A stretch of DNA of 64,000 nucleotides from Mycobacterium celatum (GCF_002101595.1 NZ_LQOM01000024.1:248001-312000); one strand, 5' to 3'. Positions 25,715 through 34,761 are shown, counted from the stretch's first letter. Notes: generated by a model from the letters alone, not told the origin. Program-made: numbers and translations.

Positions 25715-26470
25715 ATGGCAATGATGAGTTCCCCGCAGATGCAACGCAGCGTGCGCCACGAATTGGTGCACGCCGCGGTCAGGCTGCTCAACGATGACGG
25801 CCCCGACGCGCTGCAAACCCGCAAGATTGCCGGTGGGGCGGGGACGTCGACGATGGCGGTGTACACCCATTTCGGTGGGATGCAGGCGCTGATCGCCGCG
25901 GTTGCCGAGGAGGGCCTGCGGCAATTCGCCGACGCGTTAACGGTCCCGCAAACCCCGGATCCGGTCGCCGACCTGGTGGCCACCGGCATCGCCTACCGGC
26001 GCTACGCAATCGAGCGCCCGCACATGTACCGGCTGATGTTCGGCAGTACCAGCGCGCACGGCATCAACGCCCCGGCGCACAACCTGCTCACTCTGACCAT
26101 TGCCGAGATCAACGAGCGCTACCCGAGCTTCGCGCGGGTGGTGGATCCGGTACACCGGTCGATGCGCTCGGGCCGGATCACCGCGGGTTCTGCTGGCGAC
26201 GACGCGTCCGTAGTGGCGATTGCCGCCCAGTTCTGGGCAGCGATCCACGGTTTCGTGATGCTGGAACTGGCCGGCTACTACGGCGACGACGGCGACGCCG
26301 TCGGGCCGGTGCTTGCCGCGATGACGACGAACTTGCTTGTCGCACTGGGTGATTCACGCGAATTGACGCAGCAGTCGCAAATCTTGGCGGTACACGAAAC
26401 CCCCGGGTCCGGTGGCGATCGCCAGCGCGGCGGAGCCGGGCGCAGCGGGTCGCCACCGAAGAGCCCGTAG
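25715..26470 (+). CDS. TetR/AcrR-family regulator (Rv0653c-like)
   Basis: Regulator of about 251 residues. The HTH lies at residues 10-60 (RHELVHAAVRLLNDDG ... KIAGGAGTSTMAVYTHFGG). The C-terminal ligand domain includes RPHMYRLMFGSTSAHG and FWAAIHGFVMLELAGYYGD, as in the TetR_C_33/WHG type. Three Met codons (25715, 25721, 25724) could start it. The last 30 or so residues (PGSGGDRQRGGAGRSGSP) look like a degenerate extension. It is divergent from the carotenoid oxygenase and convergent with rplL. The likely ligand is a carotenoid cleavage product or another hydrophobe, by context only. Confidence 0.88.
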   Translation: MAMMSSPQMQRSVRHELVHAAVRLLNDDGPDALQTRKIAGGAGTSTMAVYTHFGGMQALIAAVAEEGLRQFADALTVPQTPDPVADLVATGIAYRRYAIERPHMYRLMFGSTSAHGINAPAHNLLTLTIAEINERYPSFARVVDPVHRSMRSGRITAGSAGDDASVVAIAAQFWAAIHGFVMLELAGYYGDDGDAVGPVLAAMTTNLLVALGDSRELTQQSQILAVHETPGSGGDRQRGGAGRSGSPPKSP

Positions 26471-26497
26471 CGTTCCCGGGGGTTGTCGTGCGTCGAG

Positions 26498-26890
26498 CTA
26501 CTTGACGGTGACCGTGGCGCCTGCGGCCTCGAGCTTGGTCTTGGCCTCCTCGGCGGCCTCCTTGGTGACCTTCTCCAGCAGCGGCTTGGGCGCGCCGTCG
26601 ACCAGGTCCTTGGCCTCCTTGAGGCCCAGGCCGGAGACGATCTCGCGGACGACCTTGATGACGCCGATCTTCTTGTCGCCGGCGCCCTCGAGGATGACGT
26701 CGAACTCGGACTGCTCCTCGGCAGCCTCGGCGGCGGCGGGGGCAGCGCCCGGCGCAGCGGCCGCGACGGCGACCGGGGCGGCGGCGGTGACCTCGAAGGT
26801 CTCCTCAAACTTCTTCACGAACTCCGAGAGCTCCAGGAGAGTCAGCTCCTTGAAAGCGTCGAGCAGTTCGTCAGTAGACAGTTTGGCCAT
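26498..26890 (-). CDS. rplL: 50S ribosomal protein L7/L12 (bL12)
   Basis: Stalk protein of 130 residues. The N-terminal dimerisation domain is [20 protein letters not shown]. An Ala-rich hinge (about residues 35-60) leads to the factor-binding C-terminal domain ([20 protein letters not shown]). The ATG at 26890 is preceded by GGAAGGAC. It follows rplJ by 25 bases and shares its leader. It recruits EF-Tu and EF-G, both encoded elsewhere in this window. Confidence 0.99.
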
Positions 26891-26915
26891 GGTGTGGGTC
26901 CTTCCTCGGTGTGCG

Positions 26916-27500
26916 TTATTCGGTTGATGTCTCGGCGGTTGCGGCGGGAGCCTCGGCCGGGGTCTCGCCGGTTGCGGCGGGAGCCTCGGCAGCCCTCTTC
27001 TCCTCCAGCGCGGCCGCAAGGCGGGCCACCTGCGATGCCGGCGCGTTGAACAGCCCGGCCGCCTTGGCGAGGTTGGCCTTCATCGCGCCGGCCAGTTTGG
27101 CCAGCAGCACCTCGCGGGACTCCAGGTCGGCGATGCGCTCGACTTCGGCGACGGTCAGCGCGCGACCGTCCATGTACCCGCCCTTGATGACCAGCGCCTT
27201 GTGGTCCTTGGAGAAGGTCTTGATCGCCTTGGCGGCGTCGACGGCCTCGCCGGTGACGAATGCGATCGCGGTGGGCCCGACGAACAGCTCGTCGAGCCCT
27301 TCGATGCCCGCCTCCGAGGCGGCCCGCTTGATCAGCGTGTTCTTGGCGACGGCATAGCTCGCCGACCCGGCCAGCGACCGGCGCAGCTCAGCCAGGTTGG
27401 CCACCGTCAGACCCCGGTATTCGGTGATCAGGGTCGCAGTGGACGCCTTGAACTGCTCGGCGATGTCTGCAACGGCGGTGGCTTTGTCAGCCCGGGCCAT
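26916..27500 (-). CDS. rplJ: 50S ribosomal protein L10 (uL10)
   Basis: Stalk base protein of 194 residues. It begins [20 protein letters not shown] and has the L10 core ([20 protein letters not shown] ... KNTLIKRAA). The C-terminal helix binds L12 dimers. The tail is a mycobacterial low-complexity extension ([18 protein letters not shown]). AAGGAGGT lies 5 bases upstream of the ATG. The leader upstream has an attenuator-like hairpin, fitting L10(L12)4 autoregulation. Confidence 0.98.
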
Positions 27501-27680
27501 GCATACCTCCTTGGCGTTACGGCCCGGGAAAGACGAACGCCCCGACGCAGGAAGCGGTCGGGGCGTGCAGTATCAGCTCAGCGTGCCTCGTCCTCCTGCG
27601 TGGGCCGCCGGGAATTCCCGGACCTTCAACCGATTGCTCGGTGACCGACGGTCTTCGGTGGATCGGCCACCACAATAGCG
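27501..27680 (-). promoter_or_regulatory. L10-type autoregulatory leader with attenuator hairpin
   Basis: The rplJ leader read on the minus strand contains CCGAAGACCGTCGGTCACCG and GGTTGAAGGTCCGGG, like the kink-turn region of the L10 leader RNA. A strong GC stem follows: GCCCCGAC (27564-27557) pairing with GTCGGGGC (27546-27539), then GTTCGTCTTTCCC. L10 leaders bind the L10/L12 complex and stop rplJL expression. Assignment is by position and pattern; a covariance-model search was not possible. Confidence 0.65.
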
Positions 27681-27692
27681 TTTGCGCCGCGA

Positions 27693-28103
27693 TCAGCCAA
27701 AACAGGCGGCGGTCAGCAAGGCGAAGATCGCCACCATGATCGCCACCCGCAGCCAGTGCAAGCGATCCCAGCGGCGCGCCAACTCGCGGGAGACCTCACC
27801 GGTGGCCGACCAGGCGCCGATGCGGTTGTTGATCGGTACCAGCACCGTGACCGTCAGCAACACAACGGCGGTCATCAGCACGGCAGCGATCCCGGTGAAC
27901 CAACTGCGCGTGACGGCCGTGACGAGGACCAGCGGTACCAGCGAGCCCGCATACCAGAACGGCATCACCCTGCCCAGCAGCCGGCTGGCGTCGCTGCGGG
28001 CCGCGCGGAAGGCGTCGTCAGGCAGGCCGGCGAAGATCGGGTGCGCGAACGCGGCGACTGCGAACTCGACGCCGACCATGGAGCCGGTGATCAGCACCGC
28101 CAA
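27693..28103 (-). CDS. DUF1772 membrane protein, probably N-terminally clipped
   Basis: Small membrane protein of 136 residues with four hydrophobic segments (AVLITGSMVGVEFAVAAFAH; MPFWYAGSLVPLVLVTAV; GIAAVLMTAVVLLTVTVLV; VAIMVAIFALLTAACF) and the loop NNRIGAWSATGEV of the DUF1772 (anthrone-oxygenase-like) family. TTG is the first possible start. An in-frame TGA lies 24 bases upstream, and the 5' flank is part of an HxlR-family regulator gene on the other strand, so a deletion has probably joined the two. A few N-terminal residues may be missing. Enzymatic activity is unproven in bacteria. Confidence 0.7.
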   Translation of the reverse strand: MAVLITGSMVGVEFAVAAFAHPIFAGLPDDAFRAARSDASRLLGRVMPFWYAGSLVPLVLVTAVTRSWFTGIAAVLMTAVVLLTVTVLVPINNRIGAWSATGEVSRELARRWDRLHWLRVAIMVAIFALLTAACFG

Positions 28104-28105
28104 GA

Positions 28106-28263
28106 TTTGTCGACGACGGAATCATCGAACGCTACGACGCCCGCACTGTCCCGCCCTGCGTGCACTACTCGATTTCGGACTACGGTTTGACCCTCGCCCC
28201 GGTGCTGGCGCCCCTGTGCGACTGGGGCCGACAGCGCATGCACCGCAACATCTGGCTGCCGCC
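28106..28263 (+). pseudogene. 3' fragment of an HxlR-family regulator gene
   Basis: The plus strand encodes VDDGIIERYDARTVPP, HYSISDYGLTLAPVLA and LCDWGRQRMHRNIW, the wing and C-terminal helix of HxlR-type winged-helix regulators (usual ending YSLTxxGxxLxPVLxxLxxWG). The recognition helix and everything before it are missing: the fragment begins where the DUF1772 gene starts on the other strand. The native stop is also lost and the frame runs into a hairpin and the kinase gene. HxlR regulators are often next to DUF1772 genes, so this was probably its regulator. Confidence 0.7.
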
Positions 28264-28318
28264 GAGTGGCCAGTTATGGCACGCGAAAAGCCTTGGAGCG
28301 TGTCATAACTGGCCACTC
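28264..28318. other. Hairpin over the 3' end of the sugar kinase gene
   Basis: GAGTGGCCAGTTATGGCACG (28264-28283) pairs with 28299-28318 at 19 of 20 positions, with a 15-base loop. The kinase stop codon (28305-28303) lies in the right arm. It may terminate the mannosidase-kinase transcript. It differs in sequence from the GCGAGCAGACGCA palindromes. Confidence 0.75.
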
Positions 28319-29208
28319 GCGCGAGGTGGAACAAGTAGTGCGGCGGCCCCGACCAGGCCGGCGTCGCCGCCGAGCGCGGCCGGCACCACCCGCAAGTCGC
28401 GGATGAAGTCCAAGCCGGCGTGACCGGCCACTGCCGCGCGCAGCGGGTCGAACAGCACCCCGCCGGCGTTGGCAACTCCCCCGCCGACGACCACCACGTC
28501 TAGGTCGCAGACCGCCGCCACCGAGGCGATCATCGCGGCCAGTGCATCGGCGCCGCGCTGAAATGCGCGCAGCGCCAACGGGTCTCCGGCCGCGGCTGAC
28601 TCGGCCAGCGCCAGGGCATCGGCGCCAGACCAGCCGTTGGCCCGCGCCCAGCGCGTCATCGACGGGCCGGCCGCGACGGTCTCGACGCAGCCGCGCCCGC
28701 CGCACGAGCACGGCTGGCCATCCGGGTCGACGACGACGTGCCCGACGTGCCCGGCGTTGCCGGTGCGGCCGTGGTACGGGGCGCCGTCGAGCACCAGCCC
28801 GCCGCCCACGCCGGTGGACACCACGATGCCGAGCAGGAAGCGCGCGCCGCGCCCCGCGCCGCGCCAATGCTCGCCGAGCGCCATGCACAGCCCGTCGCCG
28901 CCGAGCCGCACCGGCACACCCGGTACCGCGGCGGCGACCCTGTCCCGCAGCGGGAATCCGCGCCAGCCGGCGATATTCACCGGGCTGACGGTCCCCGCGG
29001 CAAGGTCGATCGGCCCGGCCGCCGCCACTCCCACGCCGGCCACCGCGCCGCCGGCGACGTCCATCGCCTCGCCGATCATCGCCTCGACCACGGCCCACAC
29101 CTCGCCCGCCGGAGTCGGGCGCTTGGCGGAATACACCACTGTGCCAACGGAATCGACCAGCCCGGTTGCGATCTTGGTGCCGCCGATGTCGAGAGCCAAG
29201 ATGAGCAT
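28303..29208 (-). CDS. ROK-family sugar kinase (Rv0650-like)
   Basis: Sugar kinase of 301 residues, probably a glucokinase or N-acyl-hexosamine kinase. The phosphate-binding motif LALDIGGTKIATGLVD is at the N-terminus. STGVGGGLVLDG and the ROK zinc motif GHVGHVVVD ... CSCGGRGCVE are intact, and a second phosphate motif VVVGGGVANAG follows. The ATG at 29208 starts at MLILALD; the longer frame upstream has no support. It is the last gene of the alpha-mannosidase/'FabD2'/kinase operon, 7 bases after the preceding stop, so it may phosphorylate mannose or another sugar released by the mannosidase. Its last codons lie in a hairpin. Confidence 0.9.
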   Translation of the reverse strand: MLILALDIGGTKIATGLVDSVGTVVYSAKRPTPAGEVWAVVEAMIGEAMDVAGGAVAGVGVAAAGPIDLAAGTVSPVNIAGWRGFPLRDRVAAAVPGVPVRLGGDGLCMALGEHWRGAGRGARFLLGIVVSTGVGGGLVLDGAPYHGRTGNAGHVGHVVVDPDGQPCSCGGRGCVETVAAGPSMTRWARANGWSGADALALAESAAAGDPLALRAFQRGADALAAMIASVAAVCDLDVVVVGGGVANAGGVLFDPLRAAVAGHAGLDFIRDLRVVPAALGGDAGLVGAAALLVPPRASGQL

Positions 29209-29215
29209 GCGGAAC

Positions 29216-29824
29216 TCAGTGGCGGTGGGTGTTGTCGGGCTGTCGCGGGTCGCCGGGATGCTCGTAGCCGGGGGCCAGCCGCACCAGCGCGGCCCGGCGC
29301 GCGTCCAGCCAGACCCGAAATGCCTTGCGGCGCGCTGCTGCTCGCAGATGCTCGGCGATCTGCGGGCGCACGTCGTCCAATGTCGGCGCAGCGGCCGCCG
29401 GTCTGCACCAGCCGTCGCCGCCGGCCGCCGGCGCGGCGAATCGCAGCGGGTTGCGGGCGTGGTAGGCGGCGACGTCCGCGTCGCTGACGTCGACGTCGGC
29501 GGTGATGCTGACAAAGACGTTGCGCGCCAACGGGTTCGCCAGTGCTGCGGCGGCCACGCTGCCGATCTCGAGACGGGCCGTCGCATCGGGCAGCAGCTCG
29601 GACTCGCCGGGTGCATCCGTGTCGGTCACACCGAGCGCCGCGGCCTCGGCGGCGATCACCCGCTCGGTCACGATCAGCTGGGTCAGCCAGCGTCGCAGTT
29701 GCCGTCCCTCGCTGGTGCCCGGCGCCGGCAGCGCAGCGGCCAGCGGGCCGTCGCGCAGCCGCGCCTCGCGGGCGTCGACCTCGTCGACCGGGACGCCGGC
29801 GCCACCGACGGTGGCGACGATCAT
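29216..29824 (-). CDS. Uncharacterised protein at the 'FabD2' position (SurA/PpiC-like pattern)
   Basis: Protein of 202 residues whose counterpart at this locus in M. tuberculosis (Rv0649) is annotated FabD2, a malonyl-CoA:ACP transacylase. No GHSxG nucleophile motif or other acyltransferase block is visible. Instead the layout looks like the helical domain of SurA/PpiC chaperone-isomerases: RRWLTQLIVTERVIAAEAAA, VSDADVAAYHARNPLRF and a C-terminal helix IAEHLRAAARRKAFRVWLDA. No parvulin domain is present. Its ATG overlaps the alpha-mannosidase stop (ATGA), so the two are coupled, and the sugar kinase follows. No signal peptide was seen. Function unknown. Confidence 0.72.
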   Translation of the reverse strand: MIVATVGGAGVPVDEVDAREARLRDGPLAAALPAPGTSEGRQLRRWLTQLIVTERVIAAEAAALGVTDTDAPGESELLPDATARLEIGSVAAAALANPLARNVFVSITADVDVSDADVAAYHARNPLRFAAPAAGGDGWCRPAAAAPTLDDVRPQIAEHLRAAARRKAFRVWLDARRAALVRLAPGYEHPGDPRQPDNTHRH

Positions 29825-32800
29825 CGGACCGCCACCCTCACCGCCGGCGAATACAGCAGGTGCCCGGCGCAGGCCAACCGAACCAGCGCCCACCACTCAC
29901 CGGGCTCGGCCCACGCGGGTGGCGCGATGTCGAAGCCGAGCTCGACGGCGCCGCGCGCGGGCAGCACCGCTCCTTGCGCAGCCGGGCCGGTCCATTCCCA
30001 CGTGTCCCACGGGCTGATCAGGTGTGCCTCCAGCGCCAGATCCGCGCACGCCTCGGTGCCGACGGTGACGACCAGCCGCGCCGAATCTCCGGCGCTGACC
30101 TCGACGTCGGACGGCTCGCCGACCAGGGACACCAGCCGGCCGTCGACGCCGCCGACCGCAACCACGCAAACGTCCTCGACCACCTGGCGCCATGCCGCCG
30201 GCACGTCGTCGCCGGTGACGTGCAGCTGTGCCCGCAGCGGGTACAGCCCGGCTTCGGCGCGCGGCGGAATGGCCACCCTCACATCGGTTTCCCGGTAGTC
30301 ACCGGGCTCCAAGGTGTACGGCAGCTCGGCGGGCCTGGCCTTCCAGCCGGCCGGACAGCGAAGTGCGACACGGCCGGTCAGCGACGCATCGGTGCAGTCG
30401 CTGACCACGGTCAGGCGCAGCGTTACCTCGTCGCCGGCTGCGGCGCTGACCCGCTGCGGGTGCAGGTAAGCGACGGCCGGCAAGCCGCCGAGTGGGGCCG
30501 GCCCGCGGTTGTGCAGCCAGTACCGCGCGTAGAGCGGCTGCGCGTGCTCGGCCTGCGGGGCCTGGCCGGCGCCGTCGGAAACCTTGGGTATGTCAAGTTG
30601 GGCCAGCGTGGTGGCGATCTGGTAGCCGTGCAGCGTGGCGGGTTGTCGATGCTGCTGGGGTGTTTCCAGCAGGTCGGCCGGCCGGATCTTCGACAGCGTG
30701 CCGAGCGGCGAGCGAACGTCTACTTCGGTTGCAGCGCCGTGCATTTCGACCAGCCGCAGGGCGATCGAATGCGGGTCGACGGGTTGGGCGCTGCCGCGGG
30801 CCAGCGGGTTGCCCGCGGCTTTCACGGCGCCCAGCTGTACCGCACGGGCGGGCTCGATGCGCAACAGGGAACCGCCGGCGGGCAGCTCATCGGTTCCCCC
30901 AACAGCCGCCAGCAGCGGGTGCCCGAATTCTGCGCTGCGAGCGGGTATTTCGGCCTGTCGCCAATCGCCGCTGCCGGAGATCAGCGCGTAGTCGAAGGTG
31001 TGGGTCCAGTGCTGCAGCTGGAAGTTGGACCCGTCGGGTGCGGTGCGGCGCGGTTCGTCGGTCCATACACCGGACGGCCAGCCGGTACACGAGCGCATCA
31101 GCGCGGTGTGCAGCGTGCCGTCGGTGTCGACGGCGAAACTGGGCACCCCGCGGTTGAGCAACGCGACGGTGTGCGAGTCGAACCGTTGCATCCCCGACGG
31201 GGCCTGTTGGGCGACAACGATTTCGGCGTCGGCGAGGTCGTCGGTCACCGATGCGATCGCCGGGCCGAGGTCGGCGTCGTCACGCCCGGCGATCACCAGC
31301 ACCGGCAGTGCCCGCGGGTCGCGCAGGTCGGCGCCGGGCACCCAGGTCGTCGCGAGCGGCGCCGCCGCCGGCACCCACAGCCGGGCGCGGCCGGTCTCCG
31401 CGAGCTGGCGGTCCAGCTCGATGCTGTACACCGGATCGGCTGCGGCCAGAACAGCTTTGGTGAACGCATTCTGGCCCGGCCCACCGAGCGCGATCCGGGT
31501 GTCGGGGAGGTTGGAGTCGACGTTGAGGTAGCCGTAGCGGGGCTTGTCGGCGCTGCTGCAGGTGGCCGTGACGCCGGCACGAGCCAGGGCCACCATCAGG
31601 TCACGGGCCAGCGGGCCAGACACGGTCTCGGTGGGCGACACCACCTCCGCGACGGACACCGCGTGCACCGAATCGCCGCGCTTTCGATCGCCGCGGTCGC
31701 CGAGGCGAACCCGCACGGCCGACGACAGCCCGAACCAGCCGTAGGCGGGGTTGTCCAGTGTCCACGGGTGCTGTGCGGTGTCGACCGACCGATCGCCGTC
31801 GTGCAGCAACGCGAAACCGCGCCCGACAACGGCGTCGCCGACCTCGCTGACCGGCGTCGCGCCCGGCACCGGGCAGGGCCAGCGCAGCCGCAGCAGCCGG
31901 TCGGAGCCGGTGAACTCGTCAATGGTAGTGCGGCAGTCCACCCGCGAAATCCCGTGCCACAACGTGAGAGTCTGGGTGTAGCGCAGCAGGTTGCCGATCC
32001 GGCCGCGCACGACGAGCCGCTGGCCGACCGGCGTGCGATACGCCTGCACTTCGGCCGACGTTTCCGCCGAGCCCACCACCAGCCCCTTGGGCAGCAGGTG
32101 CCACGGGCCCTCGCCGCCGGTCGGGTGCGCGGGGTATTCCTCGTAGACGGCCAGCTCGTTGCCCACCCGGCCGTCGGCGATCAGCTCCCGCCCGTCGACC
32201 CGCAGCGACGAGACCCCGCCGCCGCGCGCCGGGTCGACCACCAGCCGGTAGTGTTCGTTGACAATCATGTTGCCCGCCAACGGCTCCCAGGGACGTGGCT
32301 CGCCGGCGCCCACTCGGTAGGCGCGCCAGCCCAGTGACGGCACGTCGCGCGCCAGGAAGGTAACCGAGTCGTCGTGAGAGACATAGGGCACTTCGGCGCC
32401 GTCGGCGTCTACAATTCGCGCTCCGGTGCCGAGCCGGACCGTGACCACGTCGGTCCGGTTGTGCGCCAACGGGTTCCACACGACAACGTCGCCGCCCACT
32501 AGTCGGGACAGCACCGCCAGCGACGTGCCGCGCGCGGCGCGACCGAGTTCCCACGCGTCGCGCCAGCCGGTCAACAGGTCGAGGTAGACCTGATCGGATT
32601 CCGAGCCGGTGATGGCGTCGTGGTGAGCGCCGTAAGCCAGTTGCACCCACGCCTTGGCCAACGCCGCCTGCGGGTATTCAGCACCGCCCAAAACGCCTGC
32701 GAACACCGCGAATCGCTCCGCTTCCAGGACAGCGTGCTCGGCGGCCCGGTTGGCCTGCTTGGTGTCAATGAACGACACGTCCTTGCCGGTGTAGATCGGG

Positions 32801-33972
32801 TTCATGTCGCGGGTCTGCGGCGACGGCGCCAGGCCGCGGGCGTTCAACTCGGCGCGCACGGCGGCGAAGAACTCCCGCGGCAGCGCGCACACGAACCGCG
32901 GCCAGGTGTAGCGGGCGGCCCAGTCGCGGTGAATCTCGGTGACCCACTTGTTCGGTGGCGTGTAATCCGTGCCGACCGGCAGCAGCACGTTGCGGGTCAG
33001 CGCCACCTTCTTCAGGTCGTCGAACAGCCGGTAAGTTGCTTGTTCGGCCTCGGCCAGCGAGGTGGATTCGTCCATCCACCAGCCGGCCGAATAGTGCGCC
33101 GGCATGTAATGGGTGAGCAGGCCGCGCCCGGACGGGGCGATCCACTCGAACTCGCTGCAGAACTGCATGCCGGAAAGGCCGCCGTCGCTGTGCATCGGGC
33201 CCCATTGGTGGTGCGGTCCGCGGGCCCACGAGCTCGACGTCAGGCCGGCGTCGGCGGCCAGCCCGGGGAACTGCGGGTCGTGGCCGAACACGTCGAGCTG
33301 CCACGCGGTGGCCGGGTCGCTGCCCACCACGTCGCGTTGGAAACCCATGCCGTGCACCAGGTTTCGGATCGTGGTTTCCGGGCTGGTGAGGTTGGTGTTG
33401 GGCTCGTTGTAGGTGCCGCCCATGATCTCGACGCGGCCGTCGGCGATGAAGCGCCGCAGGTCGGCACGGTCCTCGGGGTGGGTGTCCCAGTACGGCTTGA
33501 GGTAGTCCACTTCGGCCAGCACGAATTTGTACTCGGGCTCGCGGCGGGCCATCTCCAGATGCGCATGCACCAGCTCGAAGCCGTTGGCCTGCCGGCACCT
33601 GCCGGGCGGATCCTCGCGCCACACGCTGGTGTAGGCGGCCTGGGTGTTCCACCACACCGGGTCGTAGTGGAAGTGGCTGATCATGAACATCGTCCAGCCG
33701 GGCTCGGCCACCGTGAACGGGAACCGCATCGAGGCGCCGGCGACGGAAACCGTTGCGGTCCGTCGCTGGCCGATCACCGGATATTCGACCGCGACAGGCA
33801 CTTCGACGACGTCCTGCCCGGTCTCGAGGCCCGCTTGCCCGGCGAGCCCGTCGCCGTCGACCCGGAGCTGTGTCGGCTCCGCGCAGCCGCTGACGGTAAC
33901 CCGGGCCAGTTGCAGCGGTGCGTCCGGCGGGCCGACGAACAGTTCCGTCGACTCCGCAGCGATGACCTGCAC
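29821..33972 (-). CDS. GH38 alpha-mannosidase (Rv0648-like)
   Basis: Large glycoside hydrolase of 1383 residues, longer than the M. tuberculosis relative as recalled. The zinc-binding segment is HFHYDPVWW (His100, His102, Asp104), preceded by an about 90-residue beta domain. WQLDVFGHDP supplies the likely nucleophile Asp227. GGTYNEPNTNL and GARGPHHQWGPM-like active-site elements follow, then the middle helical domain and several C-terminal beta-sandwich domains (GLYPLRAQLHVTGDD; SAGDSARLVVTV). It removes alpha-mannose from glycans, perhaps mannosylated lipids or oligosaccharides. No signal peptide is visible, so it probably acts in the cytoplasm. The next gene overlaps its stop. Confidence 0.9.
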   Translation of the reverse strand: MQVIAAESTELFVGPPDAPLQLARVTVSGCAEPTQLRVDGDGLAGQAGLETGQDVVEVPVAVEYPVIGQRRTATVSVAGASMRFPFTVAEPGWTMFMISHFHYDPVWWNTQAAYTSVWREDPPGRCRQANGFELVHAHLEMARREPEYKFVLAEVDYLKPYWDTHPEDRADLRRFIADGRVEIMGGTYNEPNTNLTSPETTIRNLVHGMGFQRDVVGSDPATAWQLDVFGHDPQFPGLAADAGLTSSSWARGPHHQWGPMHSDGGLSGMQFCSEFEWIAPSGRGLLTHYMPAHYSAGWWMDESTSLAEAEQATYRLFDDLKKVALTRNVLLPVGTDYTPPNKWVTEIHRDWAARYTWPRFVCALPREFFAAVRAELNARGLAPSPQTRDMNPIYTGKDVSFIDTKQANRAAEHAVLEAERFAVFAGVLGGAEYPQAALAKAWVQLAYGAHHDAITGSESDQVYLDLLTGWRDAWELGRAARGTSLAVLSRLVGGDVVVWNPLAHNRTDVVTVRLGTGARIVDADGAEVPYVSHDDSVTFLARDVPSLGWRAYRVGAGEPRPWEPLAGNMIVNEHYRLVVDPARGGGVSSLRVDGRELIADGRVGNELAVYEEYPAHPTGGEGPWHLLPKGLVVGSAETSAEVQAYRTPVGQRLVVRGRIGNLLRYTQTLTLWHGISRVDCRTTIDEFTGSDRLLRLRWPCPVPGATPVSEVGDAVVGRGFALLHDGDRSVDTAQHPWTLDNPAYGWFGLSSAVRVRLGDRGDRKRGDSVHAVSVAEVVSPTETVSGPLARDLMVALARAGVTATCSSADKPRYGYLNVDSNLPDTRIALGGPGQNAFTKAVLAAADPVYSIELDRQLAETGRARLWVPAAAPLATTWVPGADLRDPRALPVLVIAGRDDADLGPAIASVTDDLADAEIVVAQQAPSGMQRFDSHTVALLNRGVPSFAVDTDGTLHTALMRSCTGWPSGVWTDEPRRTAPDGSNFQLQHWTHTFDYALISGSGDWRQAEIPARSAEFGHPLLAAVGGTDELPAGGSLLRIEPARAVQLGAVKAAGNPLARGSAQPVDPHSIALRLVEMHGAATEVDVRSPLGTLSKIRPADLLETPQQHRQPATLHGYQIATTLAQLDIPKVSDGAGQAPQAEHAQPLYARYWLHNRGPAPLGGLPAVAYLHPQRVSAAAGDEVTLRLTVVSDCTDASLTGRVALRCPAGWKARPAELPYTLEPGDYRETDVRVAIPPRAEAGLYPLRAQLHVTGDDVPAAWRQVVEDVCVVAVGGVDGRLVSLVGEPSDVEVSAGDSARLVVTVGTEACADLALEAHLISPWDTWEWTGPAAQGAVLPARGAVELGFDIAPPAWAEPGEWWALVRLACAGHLLYSPAVRVAVR

Positions 33973-33981
33973 TCCCGCACC

Positions 33982-34761
33982 CTACGAGGTTGTGCGCGCC
34001 CTCGTCACGTCGACGACGACCGGCAGGTGATCCGAAACCGGTAACGCGGGCGTCGCACAGGAATCGACGACCAGACGGGCGTCGTCGGTGAGGATGTGGT
34101 CGAGCTGGCGGTCGGGAGCCTCGACCGGAAAGGTCTTGGCTTCGGCCAGCGGGCGCATGCCCGTCCAGCGCCGCGGCGCGGGGGGGCTCATGTTGAGGTC
34201 ACCCATCAAGACCCGCGGACCCGGGAAGCCGCGCAGATCGCGGATCAGCCGGCGCAGCTGCACCCGGTTCCACCCCGGCACGAAAGACAGGTGGGTGTTG
34301 GCGACGGTCAGCTCGCCCAAAGCGGTGTCGAGCCGGGCCACCACCGCCGCCCGCGGCTCCTCGTCGACGACCTGGACCCGGCCGGTCCCGGGCAGATACA
34401 TCGGAAACTTCAGCGGAATCCGCGGCAGCCGCAGCACCTGCCAGCTCAGCGCCGGATACCGCGACAGCAACGCGATGCCGTACGCGGCGGTGCCGGGCTG
34501 CTCGTCGCCGGTTGCGGCCATCCAAGTGGCCCCGGGCGTGCCGGCGATCGCCGCGACGAACCGGTGGCTGACCGCGCCCATCGCTTCGGCCGCGACGGCG
34601 GTGAGATCGGCCATCGCCGAACGGGGCTGATCGCAGTCCACCTCCTGCAGGGCCAGCACGCCCGCGTCCAACCGCCGCACGCAGTCGGCGAGCCGGTCAA
34701 CGTCGACTTCGCCGTCGTGCATGCTGCGGCCGTGCAGGATGTTGAAGGTCGCCATCCGCAT
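33982..34761 (-). CDS. Endonuclease/exonuclease/phosphatase (EEP) family hydrolase
   Basis: EEP-fold metallohydrolase of about 259 residues. Motifs in order: TFNILHG, ALQEVDCDQPRS (metal-binding Glu), VANTHLSF (catalytic His), LMGDLNMSP (Asp-x-Asn), and the C-terminal DHILTDD and VSDHLPVVVDV (His of the Asp-His pair). Family members act on nucleic acids, inositol phosphates or sphingomyelin; the substrate cannot be told. An ATG 6 bases downstream is an alternative start. Only 18 bases separate it from the divergent nucleotidyltransferase gene, and they are mostly a palindrome. It ends 9 bases upstream of the mannosidase start and may be transcribed with it. Confidence 0.85.
   Translation of the reverse strand: MRMATFNILHGRSMHDGEVDVDRLADCVRRLDAGVLALQEVDCDQPRSAMADLTAVAAEAMGAVSHRFVAAIAGTPGATWMAATGDEQPGTAAYGIALLSRYPALSWQVLRLPRIPLKFPMYLPGTGRVQVVDEEPRAAVVARLDTALGELTVANTHLSFVPGWNRVQLRRLIRDLRGFPGPRVLMGDLNMSPPAPRRWTGMRPLAEAKTFPVEAPDRQLDHILTDDARLVVDSCATPALPVSDHLPVVVDVTRARTTS

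Noticed and set aside
28160..28423. Intact small HxlR protein of 87 residues
   Set aside because: Lacks the DNA-binding helix and its last 50 residues are antisense to the sugar kinase; treated as a remnant.
29542..32337. Plus-strand frame of 931 codons opposite the alpha-mannosidase
   Set aside because: Arg/Gly/Ala-rich antisense shadow; the mannosidase has intact catalytic motifs.
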